Origin: an uncultured Haliea sp.
GTDB taxonomy: Bacteria; Pseudomonadota; Gammaproteobacteria; Pseudomonadales; Halieaceae
Assembly: GCA_913061115.1 (NCBI GenBank)
Contig: CAJXTK010000011.1
Coordinates: forward strand, 1-38,220
Direction of reading: 5' to 3'
Length of the DNA stretch: 38,220 nt
The notes beneath the pieces are model-generated. The model saw only the letters and a list, made by a program, of their open reading frames with translations. It was not told the origin of the DNA and did not search any database. This document shows positions 8,239 through 16,850 of the stretch, one piece after another. Made by a program: the position numbers and the translations under genes. Positions within the stretch are counted from its first letter, which is position 1, and the number at the start of each line of letters is the position of its first letter.

Positions 8239-8491
8239 GGGGGATTACTGCCTCTCGCAAAAGCCGGAGATTGTACCCCAGCCGCCCTCTATTACCAGCG
8301 CGCATCCATCAGAAGGGGTCGCTAGCGACAATCTATGCGATGTCGGGGCAAAAAGCCGCGCCGCGTACAATTTCTTAACCTCAGTAGCGACATGGGCCGT
8401 TGTAAGCCCGCGATGAAAACGCTTTAATCCCGTATCATGAAAAAAATGACTCGGGCGCCTCTTACCGCGCCCACCACCGAGGTGTGCAGAA

Positions 8492-9985
8492 ATGTCCGAC
8501 AAATCAAAAATAAATCCCTCCAAACCGCGCAAAATCCGTGACGTAGCGCAATGGGACCTGGAAACGGATGTGGCCGTCGTCGGATTTGGCGGCGCGGGTG
8601 GCTGCGCTGCCATCGAAGCGGCAGATGCCGGCTCCAACGTCACCCTCTTCGAAGTTGCTAGTGACAACGGTGGCTCCACCGCGATGTCCAGCGCAGAAAT
8701 CTACATGGGCGGCAATGGCGGCACCCGCGTGCAGCAAGCCTGTGGGTTCGAAGACAGCACCGAGGACATGATCACCTACATGATGATGTCAGCAGGACCG
8801 CAGGCAGATGAGGCGAAAATTCGCAACTACTGTGAAAACAGTACCGATCACTTTCAATGGCTGGTGGATATTGGCATTCCCTTTAAAGACAGCTTTCATA
8901 AAGAGCGGGCTATCATGTGCCTGACGGATGACGGTCTGCTGTATACAGGCAGTGAAAAAGCCTACCCCTTCGCGCAACAGGCCAAGCCTTGTCCGCGCGG
9001 TCACAACCTGCATGTTGAGGGTGACAACGGTGGCCCGTTGTTTATGAAAATCGTCGCAGAAAATGTCGACCGGCGTGAAGCCATTACGGTTGCGTACGAA
9101 ACGCGCGTCCTAACGTTGATCGTGGATGAAGAGGATTCGGTTGTCGGCCTAGTGATACGCCAGAACCAGAAGGAACTGAATGTGCGCACTCACCAGGGCG
9201 TCATTTTGTGCGCCGGGGGGTTCGTTATGAACGAGGAAATGATTCGCAAGTACGCCCCCATGCTGACCGCCGGTAACACGCCCATCGGCAACCCAGGGGA
9301 CACCGGCACTGGCATACTGATGGGTATGTCCGTAGGCGGCGCCGCGATCAATATGCACGAGGGTTTCATAACATTGCCTTATTACCCTCCGGCCAGCATG
9401 ACTAAGGGTATCGTGATTAACGATCAGGGGCAGCGCTTTATCAATGAAGATGTGTATCACGGCCGCCTCGGCGCTTTCGTCGTGCGCCAACAATCAGAAC
9501 GTGTCTACTTCATCCTCTCGGTAGAGCAATACGGCGACTATGAGCGGGTCAGCTACATGGGCTCTGGGGTCGCGGGCACCGGAGAAACCGTACAAGAACT
9601 GGAAGAGGAACTGGAGCTGCGCGAGGGCACGCTGCAACAGACCATTAAGGTCTACAACGAAGACTGTGTCAGTGGTAAAGACACCCAATGCCACAAAGCG
9701 GCTGAGTGGCTGGAGCCGCTGGTGCCGCCGCTGGTCGCACTGGACATCACCCCGGGACGGGGATCCTTCTTACCCTTCTTCACTTTAGGCGGACTGGACA
9801 CTCTGCCTACCGGTGAAGTGGTTGATCCGCAGCGGGATGTGATCCCGGGCTTGTATGCCGCAGGTCGCACCGCTTGCGGTGTCGTGCGGAGAGCGGAGGG
9901 GTATAGCAGTGGCATGTCAGTGGGGGATGCCTCATTTTCTGGCCGCCTGGCAGGCAAGCAAGCTGCTGCGAGAGCACGCTCATGA
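8492..9985 (+). CDS. FAD-dependent oxidoreductase of the fumarate reductase / 3-ketosteroid dehydrogenase superfamily
   Basis: Cytosolic flavoprotein (497 aa, FAD_binding_2 type) expected to dehydrogenate or reduce a C-C bond next to a carbonyl. The Rossmann fold shows VVGFGGAGG (29-37) and an acidic residue ending the second strand (E54). GGSTAMSSAEIYMGG (60-74) is the isoalloxazine-contacting segment. The C-terminal GLYAAGRTACGV...GYSSGMSVGDASFSG block closes the FAD site. There is no signal peptide or heme motif, so it is not a periplasmic flavocytochrome fumarate reductase. Related uncharacterised proteins are common in steroid and aromatic degraders, but the substrate cannot be read from sequence. 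GAGGTG at 8478-8483 precedes the ATG. The next gene overlaps its stop by four bases (ATGA). Confidence 0.82.
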   Translation: MSDKSKINPSKPRKIRDVAQWDLETDVAVVGFGGAGGCAAIEAADAGSNVTLFEVASDNGGSTAMSSAEIYMGGNGGTRVQQACGFEDSTEDMITYMMMSAGPQADEAKIRNYCENSTDHFQWLVDIGIPFKDSFHKERAIMCLTDDGLLYTGSEKAYPFAQQAKPCPRGHNLHVEGDNGGPLFMKIVAENVDRREAITVAYETRVLTLIVDEEDSVVGLVIRQNQKELNVRTHQGVILCAGGFVMNEEMIRKYAPMLTAGNTPIGNPGDTGTGILMGMSVGGAAINMHEGFITLPYYPPASMTKGIVINDQGQRFINEDVYHGRLGAFVVRQQSERVYFILSVEQYGDYERVSYMGSGVAGTGETVQELEEELELREGTLQQTIKVYNEDCVSGKDTQCHKAAEWLEPLVPPLVALDITPGRGSFLPFFTLGGLDTLPTGEVVDPQRDVIPGLYAAGRTACGVVRRAEGYSSGMSVGDASFSGRLAGKQAAARARS

Positions 9986-10422
9986 AATTTCTGCACACCA
10001 TGGTGCGGGCACGGAATCTTGATGACACGCTGAATTTTTTCTGTGACCAACTAGGCCTGGTTGAAGTCAATCGCTATGCCAGCGAAGCGGGCCGATTTAC
10101 GTTGGTGTTTCTGGCCGCGCCGGATGATATCGAAAGTGCTCATCAGGGCCAGAGCCCTCTGGTGGAGATCACCTGGAACTGGGACACACAAGACTATGAA
10201 GGTGGCCGTAATTTTGGCCACTTAGCCTACCGCGTGGAGAATATCTATGCGCTGTGCCAGCGCCTAATCGATAAAGGTGTGGTGATCAATCGTCCGCCGC
10301 GGGACGGGCATATGGCCTTTGTGCGCTCTCCTGATGGCATTTCCATTGAGTTGCTGCAGGCTGGAACGCCCCTGCCTCCGCAGGAACCCTGGGCATCCAT
10401 GGAAAATATCGGCGACTGGTAA
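9982..10422 (+). CDS. glyoxalase I-like VOC metalloenzyme
   Basis: Vicinal-oxygen-chelate family protein of 146 residues. It resembles E. coli GloA (135 aa) from its LHTMVRARNLDDTLNFF start to the SPDGISIELLQ end. All four metal ligands of GloA are present: H5, E62, H80 and E123. The WNWDTQDYEGG segment of glyoxalase I is also retained. Canonical activity would be isomerising the glutathione-methylglyoxal hemithioacetal to S-lactoylglutathione. Because its start codon overlaps the stop of the FAD oxidoreductase, it may act on a product of that enzyme instead (inference). The short, single-domain form suggests Ni(II)/Co(II) use by analogy. Confidence 0.85.
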   Translation: MKFLHTMVRARNLDDTLNFFCDQLGLVEVNRYASEAGRFTLVFLAAPDDIESAHQGQSPLVEITWNWDTQDYEGGRNFGHLAYRVENIYALCQRLIDKGVVINRPPRDGHMAFVRSPDGISIELLQAGTPLPPQEPWASMENIGDW

Positions 10423-10505
10423 TTGACTTGTGGGCAGGCTTTCTCTTTCGCGTGTCATGTACAAAAACGTACTCTAGACGAGGAAGACCCAATGAACAGT
10501 ATCCG

Positions 10506-11207
10506 CTAAGCGTACAGAAAATTGAGCACCCAACTGCCCACACGTTGACCCTGAGCAATACCGCTCAGTGAGGACACTCCCGCCGCATAAGCCTCCTCAC
10601 CAATTCGCTCTCGCCTGATAGACAGGAGTTCACGTGAGTATTCGGGCACAAATTCTGGGTGGCCCTGAAAGGTCAGAATATGATCGCCGATCTGACATAC
10701 CGCGTTCTCGCAGAATTCGCTTCCAGCTAATACGCGTGCACTGTCAGGGACAGCCACGACCTGATCCTGGTGACTGACCAGAATACTCAGGTTCACATCA
10801 CCCTGATCATGCCAAGAGGGCACAGTAGTGAATCGATGCGTATGCAATCCCACGCCCCAGCCCTTGGCTGACCTCTCGGTTTTCCCACCCAGCGCCTGCG
10901 CGACAAGCTGATGACCGAAACAAAACCCCAGCAGTTTTTTGTGCCGCCTATTTAACTCCCGGACAAACTCCATGAGCTCGATAATCCAACGCTTGTCTTC
11001 GTAGACGCTGGATTTACTGCCGGTAATCAGATACGCATCGACCTCATCAATGTCGACCGGGTACTCACCGAGCTCCACATCATAGACCGCGTACTCAAGG
11101 TTGGGGTCCGAATGTCGGAGCAGCGCGATAAACATGTCCGGATACTCGCCGTACTCGGGCTTCAACTCTGGACGAACCGCATCTGTTCTTAGAATACCCA
11201 GCTTCAC
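10506..11207 (-). CDS. class I glutamine amidotransferase-like protein
   Basis: Stand-alone GATase1 domain (233 aa) like the GMP synthase-type amidotransferases YfeJ/YmcB and gamma-glutamyl-polyamine-type hydrolases. The catalytic triad is intact: nucleophile C96 in LGFCFGHQ (93-100), H183 and E185 in QGHPEF (181-186). The family hydrolyses glutamine, or transfers or cleaves a gamma-glutamyl group; no synthetase partner lies next to it, so the true substrate is unknown. It reads from ATG 11207 and converges on the glyoxalase-like gene. Its start is divergent from the multiheme cytochrome gene, with 102 bases between. Confidence 0.85.
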   Translation of the reverse strand: MKLGILRTDAVRPELKPEYGEYPDMFIALLRHSDPNLEYAVYDVELGEYPVDIDEVDAYLITGSKSSVYEDKRWIIELMEFVRELNRRHKKLLGFCFGHQLVAQALGGKTERSAKGWGVGLHTHRFTTVPSWHDQGDVNLSILVSHQDQVVAVPDSARVLAGSEFCENAVCQIGDHILTFQGHPEFVPEYSRELLSIRRERIGEEAYAAGVSSLSGIAQGQRVGSWVLNFLYA

Positions 11208-11260
11208 AATCTGTCCTCACTAGCATCCATGTTCCTGTCCCCGAGGCCACAAAAGTGTTC

Positions 11261-11266
11261 TATAAT
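11261..11266 (+). promoter_or_regulatory. -10 box of the cytochrome gene
   Basis: A perfect TATAAT stands 44 bases before the ATG at 11310. No good -35 box is visible at 16-18 bases, so an activator may be needed. Inference from consensus only. Confidence 0.4.
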
Positions 11267-11309
11267 AGGTAGCGCCTTCGAAGCTGTCCATACCATGGGA
11301 TGACTGGTA

Positions 11310-13598
11310 ATGTGTGCCTTCCCCTACAGATATAGATACGGTTGCTGCTACGTGCTGCTGACAAAAATTTTCTTCTCCGCGGTCGTGTTATGGGCTGCTA
11401 ATGCTAGCGCCTACGTCGGTTCCGATGCCTGCCAGGGCTGCCACACAGAAGAGCATGCGCAATGGCGCGGTTCCCATCATGATCTCGCGATGCAGCTACC
11501 GTCCTCCGCAACCGTGCTGGGAGACTTTGACAACACCACCTTTACGTATAACAGCATCACGACCCGATTCTTTCGCGAGGGTGAAAAATTCATGGTGAAT
11601 ACTGACGGTGAAGACGGAAAATCACAAGACTTTGAAGTGTCGTACGTATTCGGTGTTAGTCCTTTGCAGCAGTATCTACTGCCCTTATCCCGAGGTCGAC
11701 TGCAGGCGCTGAGTATCGCCTGGGATGCGCGCGCAAAAGCGGAGGGCGGTCAGCGCTGGTATCATCTTTATCCTGACGAAAAGATCGATTATAAGGATCC
11801 ACTGCACTGGACCGGCACCTACCAAAACTGGAATACGAGCTGCGCGGAATGTCACAGCACGGACCTCAAGAAAAATTACAATGCACTCGACCGTTCCTTT
11901 GATACACAATTCGCGGAATTAAATGTCGGCTGCGAAGCTTGCCATGGCCCAGGCGAAAAGCATCAGGCGCTGGCCGCAGCCAACACACTGCAAGACGCCG
12001 AAAACGGCGGATTCCCTACGGCGTTGGCGCAACGCGGGCAATGGATGTTTCCAACAGATGCCAACATTGCTCGACGGACGTCGCCCTTAAAATCCAATGC
12101 CCAGATAGACAGCTGTGCTCGCTGTCACTCCCGACGCGCTACGCTAGGCGAGTACCACTACGGTGCAGAGCTGCTCGACACCCATGACCCGGTGTTGCCG
12201 CAGTGGCCTCTGTATTATCCGGATGGTCAGATCCGCGATGAAGACTATGTGCACGGCTCCTGGGTGCAAAGCAAAATGCATCAGGCCGGCGCGGTCTGCA
12301 GTAATTGTCATAATCCGCACAGCCTGAAACTACGCGCTCCCAACAATGGCGTATGCGCTCAGTGCCATGCACCGGCACATTACGATACCGCGAAACACCA
12401 CCGCCACCCGACAGACTCAACCGGCGCCCTGTGCGCTAACTGCCATATGCCGGAGACAACCTACATGGGGGTTGATGACCGCCGAGATCACAGCATGCGT
12501 ATTCCGCGTCCTGACCTCAGCGTCGTCATGGGCACACCCAATGCCTGCAACCAGTGTCACCTAGATGAAGACGCGCCTTGGGCCTTAGCGGCTTTACGTG
12601 AATGGGGCGTACAGTTTCGCGATACCGGCAGTCATCCCGCACGCGCTTTTCAGCATATCGCCATGGGCGACACCCGCGCGGTACCGCAGCTGGTTAACAT
12701 TGCGAGTGATACAAGTACCGCATCGATCTGGCGCGCCACGGCCATGGACGCACTGGGACAGGTCGGCGGGCGCGATGCCTTGCAAACAGCCACGCAGCTG
12801 TTGTACGACGACAACGCGCTGCTGCGCGCCAGTACCGTCCGTGCACTTGACTTCCTGCCGCTGAACCAACGCTACCCGTTGATGCAGCCACTAATCGCCG
12901 ATGACGTTACGGCCGTGCGTATGGCAGTTGCCTATTCTCTTGCAGGGGTGCCACTGGACCAAGTGTCGCCCGAACAGGCTGCACAACTACGCGTATTATT
13001 CGACGAATACCTCAGCAACCTGCAACAGAATGCCGATATGCCCGGCGCGCAATTACAGCTAGGTGTGTTTTATATTACGCAGGGAGACGAGAAAGCTGCG
13101 GAAGCTGCTTACCGGGAGGCCTTGTACCTCAACTCACAATTAATACCCGCTTACCTCAACCTCGCGGACCTGCTGCGCGGGCAATCTAGAGACCCCGCCG
13201 CGCGAACGGTATTGCTCCAGGCTTTGGCGATCTTTCCAGAAAATGGTCCGACTCTGCATGCCCTGGGGTTATTGGAAACACGCAGCGGACAGCCCGAGAT
13301 CGCACTGCCTTATCTACGACAGGCCGCCGAGCTGGAAACCGAGGGCACCCGCCATCGGTTTGTCTACGCCATTGCGCTGCATGACCTAGGGCACCCTGCC
13401 AAGGCGATCACACAGTTACAGGCGTTGTTACGCAGTGTGCCGCAGAGCGCCGAAGTACTGCTTGCGTTAACCGACTACAACACGGAGTTAGGTCAACGCA
13501 AAAAAGCGCTCGGCTACGCCAAAATATTGACGCAAATCGCACCGGGAAATCGCACTTACCAGAAGCTTTACCAAGACCTTTCCAAGGACAATCCTTAA
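11310..13598 (+). CDS. periplasmic octaheme cytochrome c with HEAT and TPR repeats
   Basis: Exported electron-transfer protein of 762 residues. A signal peptide covers about 1-34 (cleavage near ASA/YVG). Eight CxxCH heme-binding motifs start at residues 41, 178, 208, 269, 330, 349, 375 and 413, the arrangement of the cytochrome c554-like multiheme family. A HEAT-like repeat segment follows at about 440-540 (ALGQVGGRDALQTA and neighbours). TPR helices run from about 550 to the end (GDEKAAEAAYREALYLNSQL and further copies). The heme part would shuttle electrons in the periplasm and the helical repeats would bind a partner; both partner and substrate are unknown. It stands alone with no visible maturation genes. 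ATG 11310 is kept because it gives a proper signal peptide. Confidence 0.88.
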   Translation: MCAFPYRYRYGCCYVLLTKIFFSAVVLWAANASAYVGSDACQGCHTEEHAQWRGSHHDLAMQLPSSATVLGDFDNTTFTYNSITTRFFREGEKFMVNTDGEDGKSQDFEVSYVFGVSPLQQYLLPLSRGRLQALSIAWDARAKAEGGQRWYHLYPDEKIDYKDPLHWTGTYQNWNTSCAECHSTDLKKNYNALDRSFDTQFAELNVGCEACHGPGEKHQALAAANTLQDAENGGFPTALAQRGQWMFPTDANIARRTSPLKSNAQIDSCARCHSRRATLGEYHYGAELLDTHDPVLPQWPLYYPDGQIRDEDYVHGSWVQSKMHQAGAVCSNCHNPHSLKLRAPNNGVCAQCHAPAHYDTAKHHRHPTDSTGALCANCHMPETTYMGVDDRRDHSMRIPRPDLSVVMGTPNACNQCHLDEDAPWALAALREWGVQFRDTGSHPARAFQHIAMGDTRAVPQLVNIASDTSTASIWRATAMDALGQVGGRDALQTATQLLYDDNALLRASTVRALDFLPLNQRYPLMQPLIADDVTAVRMAVAYSLAGVPLDQVSPEQAAQLRVLFDEYLSNLQQNADMPGAQLQLGVFYITQGDEKAAEAAYREALYLNSQLIPAYLNLADLLRGQSRDPAARTVLLQALAIFPENGPTLHALGLLETRSGQPEIALPYLRQAAELETEGTRHRFVYAIALHDLGHPAKAITQLQALLRSVPQSAEVLLALTDYNTELGQRKKALGYAKILTQIAPGNRTYQKLYQDLSKDNP

Positions 13599-13603
13599 AG
13601 GCT

Positions 13604-13648
13604 CTGCAAGCACTCAAGTGGCAAGTAGGACAGCCTTCGGTCTTGCAG
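13604..13648 (+). terminator. hairpin downstream of the cytochrome gene
   Basis: CTGCAAG (13604-13610) pairs with CTTGCAG (13642-13648), enclosing a smaller CACTCAAGTG hairpin. There is no U-run, so intrinsic termination is doubtful; it may only protect a 3' end. Confidence 0.25.
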
Positions 13649-13721
13649 GCTAGGTGACGCTCTATGCTGTTCCACTAGCCTGTCGCTGCCCATGTTGAAC
13701 AGCCAAGCAGGCAACGTTATA

Positions 13722-14318
13722 TTACGGTGTCGCCGTGAACTGCAAATCAAACGTCACCGGAATAGCGCTGCTGATTGACTGCAGGCCCGCGATAGTCGTT
13801 AACGCCGCCACACCCTTTTCTAACCCAAAATCAGACGCGTTAATGATGACAGGGCGCGGTGTGAAAACACGTAAACTGCCATCACCTTCTCCGACTGCCA
13901 CCACGGCAATGGTCATTGTTTTTTCCTGACCGTGCAGTGCCAGTGTGACGGGCACGCTGGTGGTTATAACACCACGGTCGACTGCTGCGGCCAGCATCGT
14001 CGGATCAACGCGTGCTGTTATCTGGGCGGCCGGGAATGTGACCGTCTCAAATAATAGTCCGCGCATGCGTTCATTGCGCACCTCCACCAGCGTCTCCACG
14101 CTATTGAGGTTGATCACTATCTGAACCTTACCCGTCGCGCCAATAGATCCCGCTAACGAGGTGAAACTATGCACCTCGCCCACGCTATCATTTTTAATCG
14201 AGATAAAATTGATCGCCGATTGCGTGCTGTCCAGTTCCCAATCAGCCCAGGCTGAGCCGAAAGGAATCAACAACACAATGACCAATAACCACTGCTGAAG
14301 TTTTTGTACGCTGCTCAT
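13722..14318 (-). CDS. YceI-family periplasmic lipid-binding protein
   Basis: Exported protein of 198 residues. It has an N-terminal signal peptide (hydrophobic LLVIVLLIPFG, cleavage near AWA/DWELD). A YceI-like lipocalin-type beta-barrel follows, with WELDSTQSAINFISIKN at the start of the mature part, the VRNERMRGLLFETVTFPAAQ segment and a FGLEKG near the end. Characterised relatives bind polyisoprenoids such as ubiquinone precursors or amphiphiles in the periplasm. It follows the lysine-rich small gene on the same strand, 48 bases away. A purine-rich GCGAGAG precedes the ATG. The ligand is unknown. Confidence 0.85.
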   Translation of the reverse strand: MSSVQKLQQWLLVIVLLIPFGSAWADWELDSTQSAINFISIKNDSVGEVHSFTSLAGSIGATGKVQIVINLNSVETLVEVRNERMRGLLFETVTFPAAQITARVDPTMLAAAVDRGVITTSVPVTLALHGQEKTMTIAVVAVGEGDGSLRVFTPRPVIINASDFGLEKGVAALTTIAGLQSISSAIPVTFDLQFTATP

Positions 14319-14366
14319 AGTAATGCTCTCGCTCCGACCGGCCTTCGCTGAACCTAAAATATCTAT

Positions 14367-14471
14367 CTACTTTTTATTGGCTTTTTTTTCCTTCTTTTCA
14401 TTCCGTTTTTCTTTCATTGTTTTTTCAGGCTTCTTTTTAACGGCTTTTTTTGAATCTTGGCCCTTCGCCAT
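14367..14471 (-). CDS. 34-residue lysine-rich small protein
   Basis: This gene is below usual ORF cut-offs. The minus strand from ATG 14471 to TAG 14367 encodes 34 residues beginning MAKGQDSKKAVKKKPEKTMK, of which 16 are Lys and only a handful are non-polar. A strong Shine-Dalgarno, AAGGAG, stands about 7 bases upstream. The product is too basic to fold alone and would bind nucleic acid or the ribosome (inference). I recall similar MAKGQD-type short proteins in other gammaproteobacteria, without a known function. It lies between the ykgJ-like gene and the YceI gene, on their strand. Confidence 0.7.
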   Translation of the reverse strand: MAKGQDSKKAVKKKPEKTMKEKRNEKKEKKANKK

Positions 14472-14599
14472 ACATTTCTCCTTCCACGTTTGCTAATAAG
14501 TTGCTAATAGAATGCTCGACGCATACTCAATGGTTTACATTGCAGACCTATGATTGCAGCAATGTCCTAGGCTCTGCACAAATCGTCTTGTTGTATGCG

Positions 14600-14890
14600 C
14601 TAAACGTCAGCGGCTCTTTCTGACCTGCACTCGTAGTCTCCCATCTCAAAGTCTCGACAAATTAACGGGCGCCTCTCATAGATACTGCACATCATAGTGT
14701 TCCTATCTAAAGCCGAACACCACCCATCTTCCAAACGAGACATGGTTCTACCTCCCCACTCATCCTCCACAATAAACCGGCCAGGAACCCCTGTCTCGGT
14801 GACAAGCATGACCTCCAAACGGCAACAACAGGCTCTGCAATTTGAACAGCTGACGTTTTCCTCAGGCAACGTTGTCACTTCAATGTTCAC
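14600..14890 (-). CDS. YkgJ-type cysteine-cluster (Zn/Fe-chelating) protein
   Basis: Small metal-binding protein of 96 residues. The cysteine pattern is that of the YkgJ/UPF0153 family: CSNCRACCC (15-23), then W-C near residue 58, and CSIYERRPLICRDF (68-81) with the conserved RP...C..F. Such proteins are thought to hold a zinc or iron-sulfur centre; no activity is established. It starts with GTG at 14890, and that GTGA overlaps the parE stop by four bases, so it is translationally coupled to the topoisomerase gene. Same-strand order is cpdA–parE–ykgJ-like. Confidence 0.82.
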   Translation of the reverse strand: MNIEVTTLPEENVSCSNCRACCCRLEVMLVTETGVPGRFIVEDEWGGRTMSRLEDGWCSALDRNTMMCSIYERRPLICRDFEMGDYECRSERAADV

Positions 14891-16776
14891 AATGCAGCCT
14901 CGGCAATACCCCCCTTCTCCTCCAACCAGGCTTTGCGATCAGGTGCACGTTTTTTGGCCAACAACATATCCATCATCTCATTGGTACCATCGCCGGCGTC
15001 CAGTACCAGACGCACAAGACGTCGGGTGTCCGGATCCATGGTGGTTTCACGCAATTGCAACGGGTTCATTTCTCCAAGACCCTTGAAGCGCTGTACATTG
15101 ACTTTGCCCTTTTTCTTTTCCGCCTCAATGCGATCTAGGATGCCCTGCTTCTCAGCCTCATCGAGGGCATAGAACACTTCCTTCCCAACATCGACGCGAA
15201 ACAGCGGCGGCATCGCCACATAGATATGACCGGCCGCTACCAGCGGTCGAAAATGGCGCACAAACAATGCACAAATTAGCGTGGCAATGTGCAGACCGTC
15301 AGAATCGGCATCTGCCAAAATACAGACCTTGTGATAGCGCAGTCCGGAGAGGTCATCGCTGGCTGGATCAACGCCAAGGGCGATTGAAATATTGTGTACT
15401 TCCTGCGAGGCGAGTATCTCCTGCGAGTCGACCTCCCACGTATTTAATATCTTTCCACGCAGAGGCAGGATCGCCTGAAACTCCCGGCTGCGCGCCTGCT
15501 TAGCAGAACCGCCGGCGGAATCCCCCTCCACCAGAAAGAGCTCACCGCGTGACGGGTCTCCCCCTGAACAATCGGCCAATTTACCCGGCAGTGCGGGGCC
15601 GGCAGTCACTTTTTTACGCGTCACCTGTTTGGCCAGACGCAATCGGCCCTGAGCATTGGCGATGCACAACTCCGCCAGTTTCTCTGCTTCTTCTGTGTGC
15701 TGATTGAGCCACAAGCTGAAAGCGTCTTTGACGATACCGGACACAAACGCCGCAGCCTCCCGCGACGAGAGGCGCTCTTTGGTCTGGCCAGAGAACTGCG
15801 GGTCACCTATCTTGGAAGAGAGCACATAGCAGCATCGCTCCCAGATGTCGTCTGGCGCCAGCTTAACGCCACGAGGCAGCAGGCTGCGCAGTTCACAAAA
15901 TTCGCGCATCGCGTCCAACAGCCCGGTCCGCATACCGTTGACATGGGTGCCGCCCTGAATCGTGGGAATCAGGTTGACGTAAGATTCGGCCGTGATGTCA
16001 CCGCCTTCTGGCAACCACTGCACGGCCCAGTCCACGCCTTCATTACTGCCACTGAAGCTGCCGACGAAGGGCTCTTCGGGAATAACCGGAAAGTCGATGG
16101 TGGCATCCGCCAAATAGTCCTTGAGCCCGTCTTCGAAATACCACTCTTCCGTCTCGTCTTTCTTCTGATCCTTAAACTTGACTCGCAGGCCCGGGCATAA
16201 CACCGCCTTAGCCCGTAATACGTGCCGCAACCTGGATACCGAAAAGTTAACCGAATCGAAATATTGGGGATCGGGCGTAAAGGTCAGCGCAGTGCCGGTA
16301 TTGCGCTTGCCACAACTGCCGACCACCACCAGCTCCGTTTTCTTTTCTCCGCCCGCGAATGTCATGCTGTAAATATTGCCGTCGCGGCGGATCACCACTT
16401 CCAGAGCGCTGGACAGCGCATTGACCACCGACACACCCACACCGTGCAGCCCGCCACTGAACTGATAGTTTTTATCCGAAAACTTACCGCCGGCATGCAG
16501 CGTGCTGAGAATGACTTCTACCCCAGGCTTTTTTTCTCCGGGATGCAGGTCGACAGGCATACCGCGACCATCGTCAGTCACCGTGACTGAACCATCCTTG
16601 TTCAGACAGACATCAATCTCGCTGGCGTGCCCACCTAGGGCCTCATCAACGCTGTTATCAATGACTTCCTGTGCAAGATGATTCGGGCGGGTCGTGTCCG
16701 TATACATGCCAGGGCGTTTGCGCACCGGCTCTAACCCAGTAAGGACTTCTATGTCTTCGGCGGTATATTGGCTCAT
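14887..16776 (-). CDS. parE: DNA topoisomerase IV subunit B
   Basis: ATPase subunit of the type IIA topoisomerase that decatenates replicated chromosomes, working with ParC (not in the window). The 629 residues equal the usual length of ParE (about 630) and are shorter than GyrB (about 800). The GHKL ATPase has EVIDNSVDEA (37-46), DDGRGMP (68-74) and GGLHGVGVSVVNAL (108-121). The transducer region carries QGGTHVNGM. The TOPRIM domain has LVEGDSAGGSAKQAR (about 414-428) and DADSDGLH (about 487-494). The lack of the GyrB C-terminal insertion supports ParE. The neighbourhood (cpdA, DUF1249, tolC) matches the parE locus of Pseudomonas. Confidence 0.97.
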   Translation of the reverse strand: MSQYTAEDIEVLTGLEPVRKRPGMYTDTTRPNHLAQEVIDNSVDEALGGHASEIDVCLNKDGSVTVTDDGRGMPVDLHPGEKKPGVEVILSTLHAGGKFSDKNYQFSGGLHGVGVSVVNALSSALEVVIRRDGNIYSMTFAGGEKKTELVVVGSCGKRNTGTALTFTPDPQYFDSVNFSVSRLRHVLRAKAVLCPGLRVKFKDQKKDETEEWYFEDGLKDYLADATIDFPVIPEEPFVGSFSGSNEGVDWAVQWLPEGGDITAESYVNLIPTIQGGTHVNGMRTGLLDAMREFCELRSLLPRGVKLAPDDIWERCCYVLSSKIGDPQFSGQTKERLSSREAAAFVSGIVKDAFSLWLNQHTEEAEKLAELCIANAQGRLRLAKQVTRKKVTAGPALPGKLADCSGGDPSRGELFLVEGDSAGGSAKQARSREFQAILPLRGKILNTWEVDSQEILASQEVHNISIALGVDPASDDLSGLRYHKVCILADADSDGLHIATLICALFVRHFRPLVAAGHIYVAMPPLFRVDVGKEVFYALDEAEKQGILDRIEAEKKKGKVNVQRFKGLGEMNPLQLRETTMDPDTRRLVRLVLDAGDGTNEMMDMLLAKKRAPDRKAWLEEKGGIAEAAL

Positions 16777-16850
16777 TGCGATAACTTATCGTGCGTTACT
16801 GTGAAATTCACTCAGGTGGTCATTGTACAGTGAGGCTCGCGCAGTGCGAG

